DNA of 64,000 bases from Gordionus sp. m RMFG-2023 (lineage: Eukaryota > Nematomorpha > Gordioida > Chordodea > Parachordodidae), in contig NC_088775.1 in assembly GCF_954871325.1 (NCBI RefSeq), positions 10,269,561-10,333,560 on the forward strand, given 5' to 3'. The notes under the pieces were generated by a model that saw only the letters and a program-made list of their open reading frames with translations, had not been told where the DNA came from and made no database searches. Below are positions 1 to 12,986 of the stretch, one piece after another. The position numbers and the translations under genes were made by a program. The number at the start of each line of letters is the position of its first letter. The first letter of the stretch is position 1.

Positions 1-49
1 CTGGAGTCACCAGAATTTGTACTAGTCAGGAGTTTTCATAGAAAGAAAT

Positions 50-160
50 TGGACCAGAAACTCTTGAAAAAGAGTTGGGGGATTGGCTAGATTTGTTTAC
101 TGATGCTAAACTGGAGGATTTGTGGGGGAGGAATACGATATATGATCAAAATATTTAAAA
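50..160 (+). CDS. Possible last exon of an unidentified plus-strand gene
   Basis: After a splice-acceptor-like TTTTCATAG the plus strand stays open for 38 codons and ends in TAA at about 160. The peptide (GPETLEKELGDWLDLF near its start) has balanced composition, unlike the Lys/Asn/Ile/Phe-rich chance frames of this DNA. An AATAAA-like signal follows near 261. I do not recognise the protein. If real, it lies opposite an intron of DNAJC8, whose 3' end is also missing on the left. It could be a chance open frame. Confidence 0.35.
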
Positions 161-625
161 AAGAAAAGAGAAAGGGGAAAAAGAAACTTAAATATTTTTA
201 ATTATTATATTATTCATTACCTTTCAATTTTATTGTCATTAGAAATTGTCAAATTATCCAATAAAGTTAAAAAAAAGAAAACAAAGAGTTGTATATTTTT
301 AATTCGATATATATATATATATTATAAATATCCTGGAGAGGATTGTTTTTAATACTCCAATTCTTTGTATTTTTTTCAATATGAATATATTTAATTTAAA
401 AAAATTGCAGGTGATGGAGTTAGGAAAAATTCTAAAGTATAAAAAAAATAAAAATTTGGAAAAATATATTGATTGAATTCAAAAAATTTCCACCATGGAT
501 TGTCCATTTTAAAATATCACCGTTTTACTGCATAGAGGGAGTATAATTAATAATTTAGTTGTGTTAGGGTCAGGAAATAAAAACTAATTTATAAATAAAT
601 AATTAAAAATAATGTCATGGTTTAC

Positions 626-3600
626 CTCAAAATTCTTATTCCATTCTATATCAAATTGTTTCTTTTCTTCTTCAGATAATTCCAGTTCCCTTTGCCTTTT
701 TCTGAATTTGATAAATATGAAGTATATTATTATAGTACCAATACAATTATAAAATTATTATAAAGGAAAATTATACAATAGGACAAAACTTAAATAGTGT
801 TAAATTGATTCAACCCAAATCCATTCGTAAGAAGAAAAGGCTAGTCATTCATTAGTCATTTATTTAAAATTCAAAAATTGTAACATTAAATTTTATTTAA
901 CAAATTATCGTGTTGCAAAATATATTTTTATAGGGTATGACTAAATACTGAATTGCTAAAATGAATTGCTAAAAAGCAATTAATCATAATCAATCAAAAT
1001 TTTATTATGTATATTTTATTTAATGAAAATTTTTAAAACTTTTTTTAAAATATACTTAAATTATTTTTTTATTAAATGAAGGATACTAATTAAATATCAT
1101 ATAATATATAATTTTATTTTGAGTTAATATTATTATAAAAGAAATATTTTCATAGCTTATTAATACATAAATAAATTTTTTTCAATTTTAAAAATTAACA
1201 AATATATATCCGTAAGTGGGCGTTATATGCGTAAATATGTAAGTATCATTTTAGGAAACCGGAATGATGATTAGATAGCGCTTTTTTTATATTTGGGTAT
1301 ATATACATATGAAAAACCTAAAAATTAAAAAAAAAATTTAGATTTCTTTGATGTTTAATCTATGAGTAGGTTTAGAATAGTAAAATAATGGAAATATTCT
1401 AAGGTAAATATTGCTGGCGTTATTTATCAAAATCTCTTAATTTTTGTTTTATATGTGTATATTTACGTGCTAAGCATTATCCTAAAAAATTTTTTGAAAA
1501 TAATTTGATTTGACCGATTGCCGAGCTTAAAACCGACCATTTACTAAATATTCGATTGACCAAATTTACTAGTAATACAATTTGAAAAATGTTGATTTTC
1601 GTTTTATGTATCTATAAATACGTGTAAAACATAATCCCAAAAAATATTTTTAAAATATCGCTATTTGGCGGATAACCGACTCGTAGCCCACCCAATGACT
1701 AAATAATGAATTGCTGGCGTTTTAAATCAAAATATCTTAATTTTTGTTTTATATGTGTATATTTACGTGCTAAGCATTATCCTAAAAATTTTTTGAAAAT
1801 AATTTGATTTGACCGATTGCCGAGCTTAAAACCGACCATTTACTAAATATTCGATTGACCAAATTTACTAGTAATACAATTTGAAAAATGTTGATTTTCG
1901 TTTTATATATCTATAAATACGTATAAAACATAATCCCAAAAAATATTTTTAAAATATCACTATTTGGCGGATAACCGACTCGTAGCCCACCCAATGACTA
2001 AATAATGAATTGTTGGCGTTTTAAATCAAAATATCTTAATTTTTGTTTTATACGTGTATATTTACGTGCTAAGCATTATCCTAAAAAATCTTTTGAAAAT
2101 AATTTGATTTGACCGATTGCCGAGCTTAAAACCGACCACTTACTAAATATTCGATTGACCAAATTTACTATAAATTCTTAGTTATAAATTTATATAATTT
2201 TTGTATTAACACTTAAAATTTATGCAATACTATATGCTAAAGTATTTTTATTTTTATATAATAAATAAAATCTATAATACTCTCTAAAAATGTGTTATGT
2301 GCAAATATTTCAGATAATTTTAATTGTCTAAGAGATAAGCAATTGAGATTCAAAAAGGGGAGTTTAAACCCCCTCCCCATGATTATATTCTTTCTAATAT
2401 TTTTTTATTTTCCTTTATTATTTATATTCGAAATTATTATATTTTCCTGAATATTTTAAAAATATTTGGCATTATTTTAAAAATAAAAAAATTTGAGTTA
2501 GAAGTATATAAAAAATAATAAACAAATAAATAAATAAATACTTTTAAATAATAGCCGTTAAAATTTAAAATTGTTTTATAATTATAAATCATATTTTTGC
2601 TATTAAAATGTCTGATCTGTTCTCAAAGTTTTTATTTTGGTAAAATATATATTTAATAATATATTTTAAAATTTTATTATAGGTTAAAGGAAACGGTTAT
2701 CCGCCAAATAGCGATATTTTAAAAATATTTTTTGGGATTATGTTTTACACGTATTTATAGATATATAAAACGAAAATCAACATTTTTCAAATTATATTAC
2801 TAATAAATTTGGTCAATCGAATATTTAGTAAGTGGTCGGTTTTGAGCTCGGCAATCGGTCAAATCAAATTATTTTCAAAAAATTTTTTAGGGTGCACGTA
2901 AATATACACGTATAAAACAAAAATTAAGATATTTTGATTTAAAACGCCAGCAATTCATTATTTAGTCATTGGGTGGGCTACGAGTCGGTTATAGGCCAAA
3001 TAGCGATATTTTAAAAATATTTTTTGGGATTATGTTTTATACGTATTTATAGATACATAAAACGAAAATCAACATTTTTCAAATTGTATTACTAGTAAAT
3101 TTGGTCAATCGAATATTTAGTAAATGGTCGGTTTTAAGCTCGGCAATCGGTCAAATCAAATTATTTTCAAAAAATTTTTTAGGATAATGCTTAGCACGTA
3201 AATATACACGTATAAAACAAAAATTAAGATATTTTGATTTAAAACGCCAGCAATTCATTATTTAGTCATTGGGTGGGCTACGAGTCGGTTATCCGCCAAA
3301 TAGCGATATTTTAAAATTATTTTTTGGGATTATGTTTTATACGTATTTATAGATACATAAAACGAAAATCAACATTTTTCAAATTGTATTACTAGTAAAT
3401 TTGGTCAATCGAATATTTAGTAAATGGTCGGTTTTAAGCTCGGCAATCGGTCAAATCAAATTATTTTCAAAAATTTTTTTAGGATAATGCTTAGCACGTA
3501 AATATACACATATAAAACAAAAATTAAGAGATTTTGATAAATAAAGCCAGCAATATTTACCTTAGAAAATTTCCATTATTTTACTATTCTAAACCTACTC

Positions 3601-6600
3601 ATAGATTAAACATCAAAGAAACCTAAATTTTTTAGGATAATGCTTAGCACGTAAATATACACATATAAAACAAAAATTAAGATATTTTGATTTAAAACGC
3701 CAGCAATTCATTATTTAGTCATTGGGTGGGCTACGAGTCGGTTATCCGCCAAATAGCGATATTTTAAAAATATTTTTTGGGATTATGTTTTACACGTATT
3801 TATAGATATATAAAACGAAAATCAACATTTTTCAAATTGTATTACTAGTAAATTTGGTCAATCGAATATTTAGTAAATGGTCGGGTTTGAGCTCGGCAAT
3901 CGATCAAATCAAATTATTTTCAAAATTTTTTTTAGGATAATGCTTAGCACGTAAATATACACATATAAAACAAAAATTAAGATATTTTGATTTAAAATGC
4001 CAGCAATTCATTATTTAGTCATTGGGTGGGCTACGAGTCGCTTATCCGCCAAATAGCGATATTTTAAAAATATTTTTGGGGATTATGTTTTACACGTATT
4101 TATAGATACATAAAACGAAAATCAACATTTTTCAAATTGTATTACTAGTAAATTTGGTCAATCGAATATTTAGTAAATGGTCGGTTTTAAGCTCGGCAAT
4201 CGGTCAAATCAAATTATTTTCAAAAATTTTTTTAGGATAATGCTTAGCACGTAAATATACACATATAAAACAAAAATTAAGAGATTTTGATAAATAAAGC
4301 CAGCAATATTTACCTTAGAAAATTTCCATTATTTTACTATTCTAAACCTACTCATAGATTAAACATCAAAGAAACCTAAATTTTTTTTTTAATTTTTAGG
4401 TTTTTCATATGTATATATACCCAAATATAAAAAAAGCGCTATCCAATCATCATTCCGGTTTCCTAAAATGATACTTACATATTTACGCATATAACGCCCA
4501 CTTACGGATATATATTTGTTAATTATTAAAATTGAAAAATTTATTTATGTTTTAATAAGCTATAAAAATATTTCTTTTATAATAATATTAACTCAAAATA
4601 AAATTATATATTATATGATATTTAATTAGTATCCTTCATTTAATAAAAAAATAATTTAAGTATATTTTAAAAAAAGTTTTAAAATTATTCATTAAATAAA
4701 ATATACATAATAAAATTTTGATTGATTATGATTAATTGCTTTTTAGCAATTCAGTATTTAGTCATACCGATTTTTATACATTATCCAGAAGAATATTATG
4801 CAAGCCTGAAGATTTTGCTCATAGATAGTGAAGGTCAACGGTCCGGTTCTATCGGTCTTAGACCGGGACCGGACCGATCTTTTTATTTTTATGGTCCGGA
4901 CCGGTCTTTTAATAATATTTACGTTTGCTTTACTATTCAATTAATATAATTTTTTAGTATTGTATATTATATTTTATGATATTTTTCTAGAGTTATTTTA
5001 GATTTTGTTAATTTTTATTTTACAATATGAAAACCATAAGTTTGTCCAAGAAACATTTTACTTATAGTCCCAATAAAAAACATAGAGTATGTGTTCACTG
5101 CAATACCTAATTTAATGTACCGTCAACAACAAGTAACAAAATAATTGTTTATAATTTTTTAAGCAATAAATTAATCAAAATAAGCAGTATTATTAAAATA
5201 TTTTGGTTATTATTTATATAGATCCATTTTTTCTTAAGAAACTGTCTGAATAATTTATTGTCAAAATAACTTAACCTTATTCTTAATAAAATAATTAGGT
5301 ACCTTAAGAAGACATCTAATAAAACATAAAATATATACTTCTAATGATGAAAATGAAAATATCTCAAAAACACAATCTACTCTTAATTTTAATATGCCCT
5401 CCACAAGCACAAAATCACTTTCTTCAATACCATTGGATAAATTTCAAACTGAACATATGAATCAATTAATAATAAAATGGGTAATAATGGACTGTCTGCC
5501 AATAAAGACTTTTGGTCTTCATAATTTAATCAAATATTTAAACTCAACTGCTACAATTTGGTCTAAAAAACAAAGTAAAAAATTTTTATACAGCTAATTT
5601 TGAGAAACTAAGAAATTCTTTAAAAGATATTTTAAATAAAAATAATTCTTTAATAAGCTTTACCACAGATATGTGGAGCAGTATAAATAAAATTTCATTC
5701 ATAGCCATTACTGCACACTTATTGATTCTTCTTTTACATTAAAAAATATTTTAATTGATATAAATCATATCCCATTTCCCCATACTTCTGAAGAAATATC
5801 CTTAGCTATAAAAGAAGTAATTGATGTATATCAATTGGAGGAGAATATACTGGCCTGTACTACAGATAATGCCAATAACATCCTAAAAAGCATGAATATT
5901 TTGAAGAATATTTATTAGCAACAAAAATTAAAGTCCCTCTTCTAATTCCTTCCATGGCAGTTCTACAAAAAAAGACATTAGCATTTATTTAAATTAAATA
6001 TTTGTATTAATTATTATATTATTCATAATTAATTTTATATTGTTTATATAATACTCTTATATTTAATAAAATGATAAAACAAATTAAATTAGGTAAAAAA
6101 AAACTTTTTTATTTAGGACTACGGTCTGGATTGATTTTATTTCTTAAGGACCGTGGTCCGATCCGGTCCGAGGGTATCGGTCCAGTCCGGACCGTGACCT
6201 TCACTACTCGTAGATGGCACAAGGGTTTGTAAATCTATTAGCAAATCTCGAGGTTTAGGCAAAATTTCTGGCTAAAATATTGAGTTAGCCGTTTTCAAAG
6301 AGATTTTGCATCACTACCTACTCATCTCATATACTTATCAATAGTATAATATACATAATTCAACTATACGATAACATGATAAATCACTTATTTAATAACA
6401 TTAATCTATTTACATAATAAATAATAAACAAATATATTATGAAATTTGAAATAAATATTTTTTTAAAAAGAGGATGCCATTTTATAATGGCCGTTAATTG
6501 ATATTTAAAAATGATATATCGGCCCGATCCGATAAAAAATATAGGTACATCCCTATTCAATAAATATTGGAATCTCAAGCTTCGACAAAATATTATCTTC

Positions 6601-9600
6601 AAATTTTTTCCAACTTTAAATCATTTACATAACGTGTGAAATACATAACCTATAAATAGGCAATTTTTATAGGGATATTATACGATTAAGCATATTACCG
6701 ATAACTATATAAATTAGTTGTACTTTATTTAGAACCCGTATATCGGTTCATAGATAAAATATAATGGGTTCTGTCTGATTATAAATTTTGAGGGGTTTTG
6801 GTGGTTCCAATTCTTAGATTTGTTGCGGTTAGAATTTCCGTTCCCCAAACTCTAATTTTTACCAATTATAAAAATGTAAATAGCAAAGTATTGTTAGATA
6901 TCACCAGGGGTGTGAACCAAAATAGGGTTCAGGAACAGAGTTGCCAGGTCCCCCTATTAGCGGGAGACTCCCGCAATTTTTTAGTTTACACGCAAAAATT
7001 TCCCTCCAGCAAAATCGTCGCAATTGAAAAATTTCCCGTAATTTTAAAATTTATCCCGCATTTTTTAGAAGTTTAAAGTTTTTAATTTATAAATAATCAT
7101 TTTGAGAAACGGTATTTCATTATTTTTCTATTTTTTAAATAAATTTTAAATTTCTTTTCAAAAAACATGTCTAGTTTGTCAATTTCCCTTTCTAATATGT
7201 GTTATCCAATAATAAAACAACATCATTCATTCATATTTTATCATTTTCAATATTCATTTAAATACATAAGTAATATCGTACTTATTTCTAAGATAAATAT
7301 TTTATTTATTATAGTTCACTTGTGTAATTCATTATTATTATTATATAATCAGACCAGTTATTTAAAACAGCGTTGAATATTTCAGAATTATGAAGAAACA
7401 ATCATTAATTAATTTCCGTTTCAAGTTCAACAAATGTCAAGCTCTACCGAACTACAGCTACATCAGAAAATCTTCCTGGTAGTATAAATTTTTATTATAA
7501 TATTTTGTCACTTAGTGAGGAATTAATGTTCCAATGTTGTTATAATTGATGTCCTTTTGAATGAAGCAGGTATTTTAACTAAAACAATTTTAGAGTATTA
7601 GTAATCAAAATTTAATTTTAATATCTATTTACAAATGTATAAATGTGATGACCGTGGAACAGAATACCAGGAAGATTTTCTGATGTAGCTGTAGTTCGGT
7701 AGAGCTTGACATTTGTTGAATTAAATGAAGCAGGTATTTTAACTAAAACAATTTTAGAGTATTAGTAATCAAAATTTAATTTTAATATCTATTTACAAAT
7801 GTATAAATGTCGTGGAACAGAAACCATCAATTGGATTTTGTACAATATAAATATTAAAAATACCGATATATATTGTTGTTTTCTTTGAGGAAATTGTTAT
7901 GCTCTCAATTTTTTATGATACTCCAGAATAAAACTAAAATAAATGGTCTAAAATCAGAGGAGAAATGGGCAGAATTTTTTGGCAATAACGATAAATCCTC
8001 ATGCTTGGAAAAAATATGCGAGCATGTATTCTCCTTACCTCGTTCATGAGGACTGCCTGGAGAAAGGAGAGAAATCGGATTGCTCTAACAACTTTAGAAG
8101 CCGAGCTCATAGTTAAACAAAATTATAATATGTCATGCCCACAATTTTATAAATAACTAAATAACGACGGTAAACGTTTAGTTCCAATATTTAAATCTCA
8201 AATAAAATATAATTAATATTATAACTACAAGCTAATCGAATTTTACATATTTTTTTTATATTTTATAAAAACCTTATTTATACATTCGAATAAAATAATC
8301 TATTTTTTAAGTTATAAAATAAAGATCGTTGGTTTTTTTAATATAAAATTAATATATTTTATTAAATAAAAATGTTATTTTAATAAAAAGATGTTACATT
8401 AAAAAAATATTTGTCTCATTTGATAAAATTATTTTATTTTATATATAAAAAAAGTAACTCCACTACAAAAAAGTGGAAATTAAAAAGAAGTATGAAATAT
8501 TGCCTATTTTGAAAAATATTATAAAACATTACCAACTTTGTTAATATTAATATAAAGTAATTATAAGAATTAATATGGGGATAACTAGCAATTTTTTTTT
8601 TAATTTTCATATTTCTCCCACAAAATATCAAATTTTTCCATTAAAAATTTTGATCTGACAACTCTGTTCAGGAATGTTAAACTTTATTTAGCGGAAATTT
8701 TGATAATAGGAAACTTGATCAAAACATATTTTCGATGGTCTGAACCCGCTATGGTCCATATTACCTTAGATATGAGGGGTTGTTCATAAATCGGCTCCTG
8801 TCTCAAAATGTTCAACCTTACAATAGAATTTTTTAAAATGATGATGTGTACCTTTCTTCCATGTCCCTAGTCTCTAACTGTTGCCTTTTCCTTTCTAAGT
8901 CAGCAAAGATTTTGGTTGTATGAATATAGAGGGCGTGCTTAAACTTTAATTTTATTTCATTTTTCAAATATTATATATAAAAAATTTGTAAAAAAAATAA
9001 AACTTTGTCAGGTTGGGTTTCTTCGACTATTATGGGTTTGCCTTCCCTAGCCAATTGTTTCTTTTTGTCTTCAATCTATATATATATATAATAAAATGTA
9101 ATTTTATTAAGACATCCTTAAAAAAAAATCATAAGCGGAATATTTGAAAACATGTTTTAGATGACTTCCGATTATCCTATCGATTTGCATTGATCATAAT
9201 TTTTGTGAACGTTATGGAACGGTTCAGTGAATAGTTATGATCAGACTTGGAAGAATACCTTCCAGAATTTAGAAGCCTATTAACATTGATTGTTATATTT
9301 TTATGCAAATAGCCTAATTTATTTTTAAAAATTTTAAATGTAAAAATTCAATTCTTTGATATAATATCTTTAGATCTTTTACTGGATTTTTTTTTAAAAA
9401 TAACTGGAAAGTTACAGAATAATCTTTCCAAATCATGTTCCCGTTTCGTTTTACTCCATGAAAACCCTTAGGCATTCGTTCCAAGCCTTTGATTATGTTG
9501 AAACAAAAGTAAATCGTAATTAAAAAAAATGAGGAAATATGAAGCCAATTATTTATCCAAATTATATTATAGTATTTAGGGATGAAAAAACTCTTTTTTA

Positions 9601-12600
9601 ATATTTTTTTATATTCCCATTACAATCTTTATGTATAAATATAATCTATCAGTATTTTATTGCAAAATTTTTCGATATTGAAACAATTTTAAATTACTAA
9701 TATTTTGTTAAATTTTTCAATAATCATAATTATTTTTATAACTCACTTCATTTTGTTAAATTTTAATTATAAATTAATTTAATTTTTTAGTATTTCAAAA
9801 TTTTGTTAAAATGATTTTAATTATGTTTTTTTATATTGATTTTCCCTTTTATACTTTAAAAAAAAGATCATTAACAACACATCAAGAAGTTGTTTTTTCA
9901 AAAATAAATCTTTAAATATAAAAGTCCTGGCTTTGTCGTGGTTTAACTTAACATTGATACTTATTGTTGTTCAATCTAGTCTAGGCTAAACAGCTTTGAA
10001 TTAGGATACTCTATTTTTATTTATATTAAGTGTTTATTGACATTGATATTTTATTATTCTTTTATTGTTTTTTCTCTCTTGCTTTTTAGGCTGTTTAATT
10101 ATAACCAGGGTTGGCAAGTCGGTCAATTGACCAGTCAAATTCGGTCAATTGACTGGACAATTGACCGGAGGAGTATTTGATCTGTCAATAACGGTCAAAA
10201 ACACTAAAAAATTTAAAGGAAAAATAAATTAAAAATATGTTTAAAAAAGGGAAAAACGGTGTAAATACATGTGATCACAATGTTTGCTTATTTTTTTGTG
10301 TCCACAATATCAAGAGGAGAACTCGTGTGATATAATTCAAGAATTGTCTATTTTACAAGGTAGTGATGACCAAATTATTTTAAGTGATATAATTAATTTC
10401 AGAAGCAAAAACAGCATGTTTAATATAGCAAATTATGTGGAAAGTAGTAATTTCCAGAAACAATCTATTCCGACCTCAAGTTAATAGATTAAACTTTGTC
10501 CACCCTGCCCATTAAGAAACTAACAATTCCTAGTTCTACTTTTTCTTTAGAAAGAAATAGGTCGATTTGGGTTAATATTCTTATGAAAATAGAAATCGAT
10601 TTAAGATCTAAGACATCAGGAAAATTGATTAAAAAATATTAAAGAAAATGATAATATTGAATATGAATCAGAACAAAACTCTGCTACAGATAGCTACACG
10701 TTAGTTATTGAATGACAATGAATTTAAAAAATTAATTATAGATTCATTTTACTATTATATTCAAAATAAAGTTAATATTAACTTAAAAAAACATATATTT
10801 GAATTTGACCACATTTGACCGGTCAAATACGTTTGACCAAAACGCATTTGACCGGTCAAATGCACAACCCTGATTATAACTGGCTGTTTAATAATAAAAT
10901 AATCCAAACTGGGACACATCTTAATTACTAATTTTTTTCCAGTAGTTCATAATTATGACAAAATAGTGTGAATTAATATTATTACCTCAACATTGCTTGG
11001 TTATTTTATCTCTAATAGTTAATAATGGTGGCAAAACTTTGTTGCAATTTTAAATTGTATTTGTTTAAATATTTATCTAAGAATGTAGTAATAAAATACT
11101 TTCCTAACTCTCTCTTTCATAATTATCCATTATATGTGACTTACATCTTTTTTGTAAACAAAGCCTTTAAAATATTTTTTAGTTTTTGAAATTTATCAAT
11201 GTCATCAAAACATAATCAACATTCACTAACCCCTAACATTTAACCACAAATATTTATTCTAATTTTACAACCTCTTTGATACAATCAGTGTAAGCTAATC
11301 AACCCTTTTTTGGACAATCAAGAAGATATTATAAAAATCTATTTGTTTCCTATTTTTATTTCACTAACCTCATAAAAAGGATACAAATTATAGATAAAAT
11401 AATAATTTATAAATCATTTTTAAGCCTTAGAGGGCTGGTATAAAAATATCACCTGCAAAAATTCCAAATTTTACTATTTTTCCTTTCTCCTTGATTAAAT
11501 ACAGTGGCGTAGCTACGGGGGTGGTTTTTGGGTTTGGACCCCTCCCAGAGCAAAATTTTATTTTTAGATTATACGTTCAAAATCTAAGTGGTGACTTTAT
11601 ATTAAATAAATACCAATATTATTTATATTTTTCTGGTTTTGATGTTTGTGGAAGGATATTATATTACTATTGAAATTATTCTGGATAGTATTATTATAAA
11701 GTCATTGAGAATAATCTACTAAATTATAAAACAAATTAAAGGGGGTCTGGGGGGGGGGGCGAAGCCCCCAGTTTTTATATGTATGGACCCCCTCTAAGGA
11801 AAATTCCTAGCTATGCCACTGATTGAATAACTCAATTTAAAAACATGAATAGTTATTTAATAAAATCAGGTTAGGCCAAATGACAGGTAGCCAGAAAAAT
11901 TGTCTCCCATAATAGCTACTAAAGCAGGCAGTGATATACATTTTTAGCCTGCCAGCCACATAATGAAAGAAAAATATACAGGAAAAAATTTACCCCCACC
12001 CCCCCATAAATTTTAATATTGGTTCATACATTTATATATTGTAGAACTTTAGCTTAGTTACATTTTTAAACAATTTTGAATTAGTCATTATTTTAAATTG
12101 TTCAATTTTATTTATTTTTTCTCAAATTGTGGATGAGAAGAGAGTGGGGGATATGTAGGGGTAAATGTTTTATAAGTTTAAAATGATATTTAAAAGAAGG
12201 AGTTTATTTCTGAGTGATTTTTTACTCCTGTCCTGTTGGTTATACCAAAGATTTACTTGGTTCAACATTTTATATAGAATTATTAAACAAGCCAGGCCAA
12301 AAACATTTTAAATTCCCTGAGTTGTTTCTCTAATTCAAAATAATTTAACTAATTTATAATCTAAATAATTGTAAAAATTATTTTAAAGTATTTTAAAAAA
12401 ATATTTTCTAAACTTACAAAATCTAATACTTTCAATTTAGCCTGCTCCACAACTTCATAGCAATTCTTTCTATTTTTTTCATCTTCTAGCAATTTCCAAG
12501 CTTTAGTCAATGCTAAAACAGATTGTCTAAGCTATAATAATAAACAAGTATTTAACCATCAAATGCTTTTTGAGCCCTTTCTAGATCATCTCTGTTTTTG

Positions 12601-12986
12601 TCAGGATGTAGCAACATTGATAGCTAGATATAACAAAATAAACTAAATATATATAATAAAAAATAATATTTACTTTTCTAAATTTTTTTTTAATTTCTTC
12701 CACTGAAATTTGAGGATCAATATCTAAGACCTGGTTTCGATATAAAAAGCAATAAAATTATTGTACTAATGATAAGACGTCATTACTGCAAATGGGTTCA
12801 AATTAAAATAAGTGGAACCAGGTCGAAGTAGTCTGTCAATTTGAGCTTTAGATGTCAACACCGAATCTATTTCCTCAATTTTCTTGACCTATAAAAATTA
12901 TATAGGTGTAAGCAATCTTAAATTTATTTTACCTCTTTATAAAAAGAGTCAAAATTATCTGTTGCAAAAGACGTTGCTTGAGCCAT
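626..12986 (-). CDS. DNAJC8: DnaJ homolog subfamily C member 8 (spliceosome-linked J protein), 3' end outside window
   Basis: Eight exons read from high to low coordinate: 12986-12933, 12888-12787, 12730-12674, 12623-12557, 12512-12418, 9075-9004, 8943-8852, 701-626. All junctions are GT-AG and keep frame, giving about 205 residues (human DNAJC8 has 253). Landmarks matching the family: DSVLTSKAQIDRLLRPGS, YFNLNPF, the J-domain HPD within LLHPDKN (about residues 76-82), RAQKAFDALTKAWKLL, REGKPIIVEE, and a charged tail ending EWNKNFE. The ATG at 12986 matches the family start (FYKEVKKIE follows). The protein is nuclear, and J domains stimulate Hsp70 ATPase. DNAJC8 is found with spliceosomes and SR-protein kinase (family knowledge). 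The donor after GAG at 626 implies about 45 more residues to the left; I found no matching exon in 1-625. Introns 1-4 are 44-56 bp and intron 6 is 60 bp, but intron 5 (3.3 kb) and intron 7 (8.15 kb) are full of transposons. Confidence 0.93.
1426..2170. repeat. Left-arm tandem array, ~300-bp units
   Basis: About 2.3 copies of a ~300-bp unit, with boundaries near 1424, 1718 and 2018 marked by the recurring TCAAAATATCTTAATTTTTG. The units are inverted relative to those at 2690-4299. Confidence 0.85.
2690..4299. repeat. Right-arm tandem array, ~300-bp units
   Basis: The motif GTCATTGGGTGGGCTACGAG recurs at 300-bp steps near 2968, 3268, 3722 and 4022. The 3268-to-3722 step is about 154 bp longer because a piece of the outer arm (3546-3640, also at 4297-4390) is embedded there. 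That is a sign of unequal exchange or template switching inside the arm. Confidence 0.85.
4826..6206 (+). mobile_element. hAT element with decayed transposase
   Basis: The element is 1381 bp. Inverted ends TAGTGAAGGTC-ACGGTCCGG are flanked by the 8-bp duplication CTCATAGA/CTCGTAGA (one mismatch). Inside, at about 5390-5900 on the plus strand, are hAT transposase fragments with the family's FTTDMWSS and CTTDNANN motifs, now in several frames with stops. The C-terminal dimerisation region is largely gone. It lies in DNAJC8 intron 7. Confidence 0.8.
6936..8666 (+). mobile_element. hAT element with rearranged interior
   Basis: The element is 1731 bp with a perfect 8-bp target duplication TTCAGGAA (6928-6935, 8667-8674) and inverted ends CAGAGTTG(C/T)CAG. 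At 8078-8150 the plus strand encodes RNRIALTTLEAELIVK and MSCPQFYK, the C-terminal signature of hAT transposases of the ZBED/SCAND3 type. The N-terminal part is missing. The interior holds a ~56-bp inverted pair (about 7427-7483 and 7663-7718) and a ~100-bp direct duplication (7560-7665 and 7722-7822). Confidence 0.8.
9076..10105. other. Left part of DNAJC8 intron 5, no recognised feature
   Basis: AT-rich intron sequence. I see no open coding stretch, terminal repeat or RNA gene. T-rich runs dominate 9500-9900. Confidence 0.6.
10106..10872 (+). mobile_element. Short hAT element (family D), internally deleted
   Basis: The element is 767 bp with a perfect 8-bp target duplication ATTATAAC (10098-10105, 10873-10880). 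Ends are CAGGGTTG followed by repeated TTGACCGGTCAA-type palindromes (10130-10200 and 10805-10862). A 66-residue plus-strand frame at 10284-10484 recurs in decayed form at 46560-46760, so it is a relic of the family's own protein. I cannot match it to a named domain. Confidence 0.8.
11502..11821. mobile_element. hAT MITE with CAGTGGCGTAGC ends
   Basis: The element is 320 bp. It starts CAGTGGCGTAGCTACGGGGG and ends with the complement of CAGTGGCATAGCTAGG. It is flanked by ATTAAATA/ATTGAATA (8 bp, one mismatch). This end sequence is a widespread hAT MITE terminus in animals (family knowledge). A run of G (about 11749-11760) lies near the right end. Confidence 0.8.

Larger units (their letters stand above)
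933..4769. mobile_element. MULE-like giant-hairpin element, non-autonomous
   Basis: The element is 3837 bp with a perfect 9-bp target duplication ATTTTTATA (924-932 and 4770-4778), the size typical of Mutator-like elements. The ends are inverted repeats that start GGTATGACTAAATACTGAAT and continue for about 1.2 kb with few differences. The outer ~490 bp of each arm is unique. The inner part of each arm is a tandem array of ~300-bp units containing GGCGGATAACCGACTCG and its complement, about 2.3 units on the left (1426-2170) and about 5 on the right (2690-4299). A ~520-bp spacer (2170-2690) separates the arms. There is no transposase frame. It sits in DNAJC8 intron 7, inside an older family M repeat. 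Confidence 0.85.
880..6310. repeat. Family M MITE copy, split by two later insertions
   Basis: When the MULE-like element (933-4769) and the hAT element (4826-6206) are ignored, the remaining pieces (880-932, 4770-4825, 6207-6310) form one short palindromic repeat. It resembles copies near 13895, 16676 and 54117. Shared words are TATTATGCAAGCCT, GCTCATAGAT, GGTTTG and GCTAAAATATTG-GTTAGC. The copy is older than both insertions. Confidence 0.6.
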
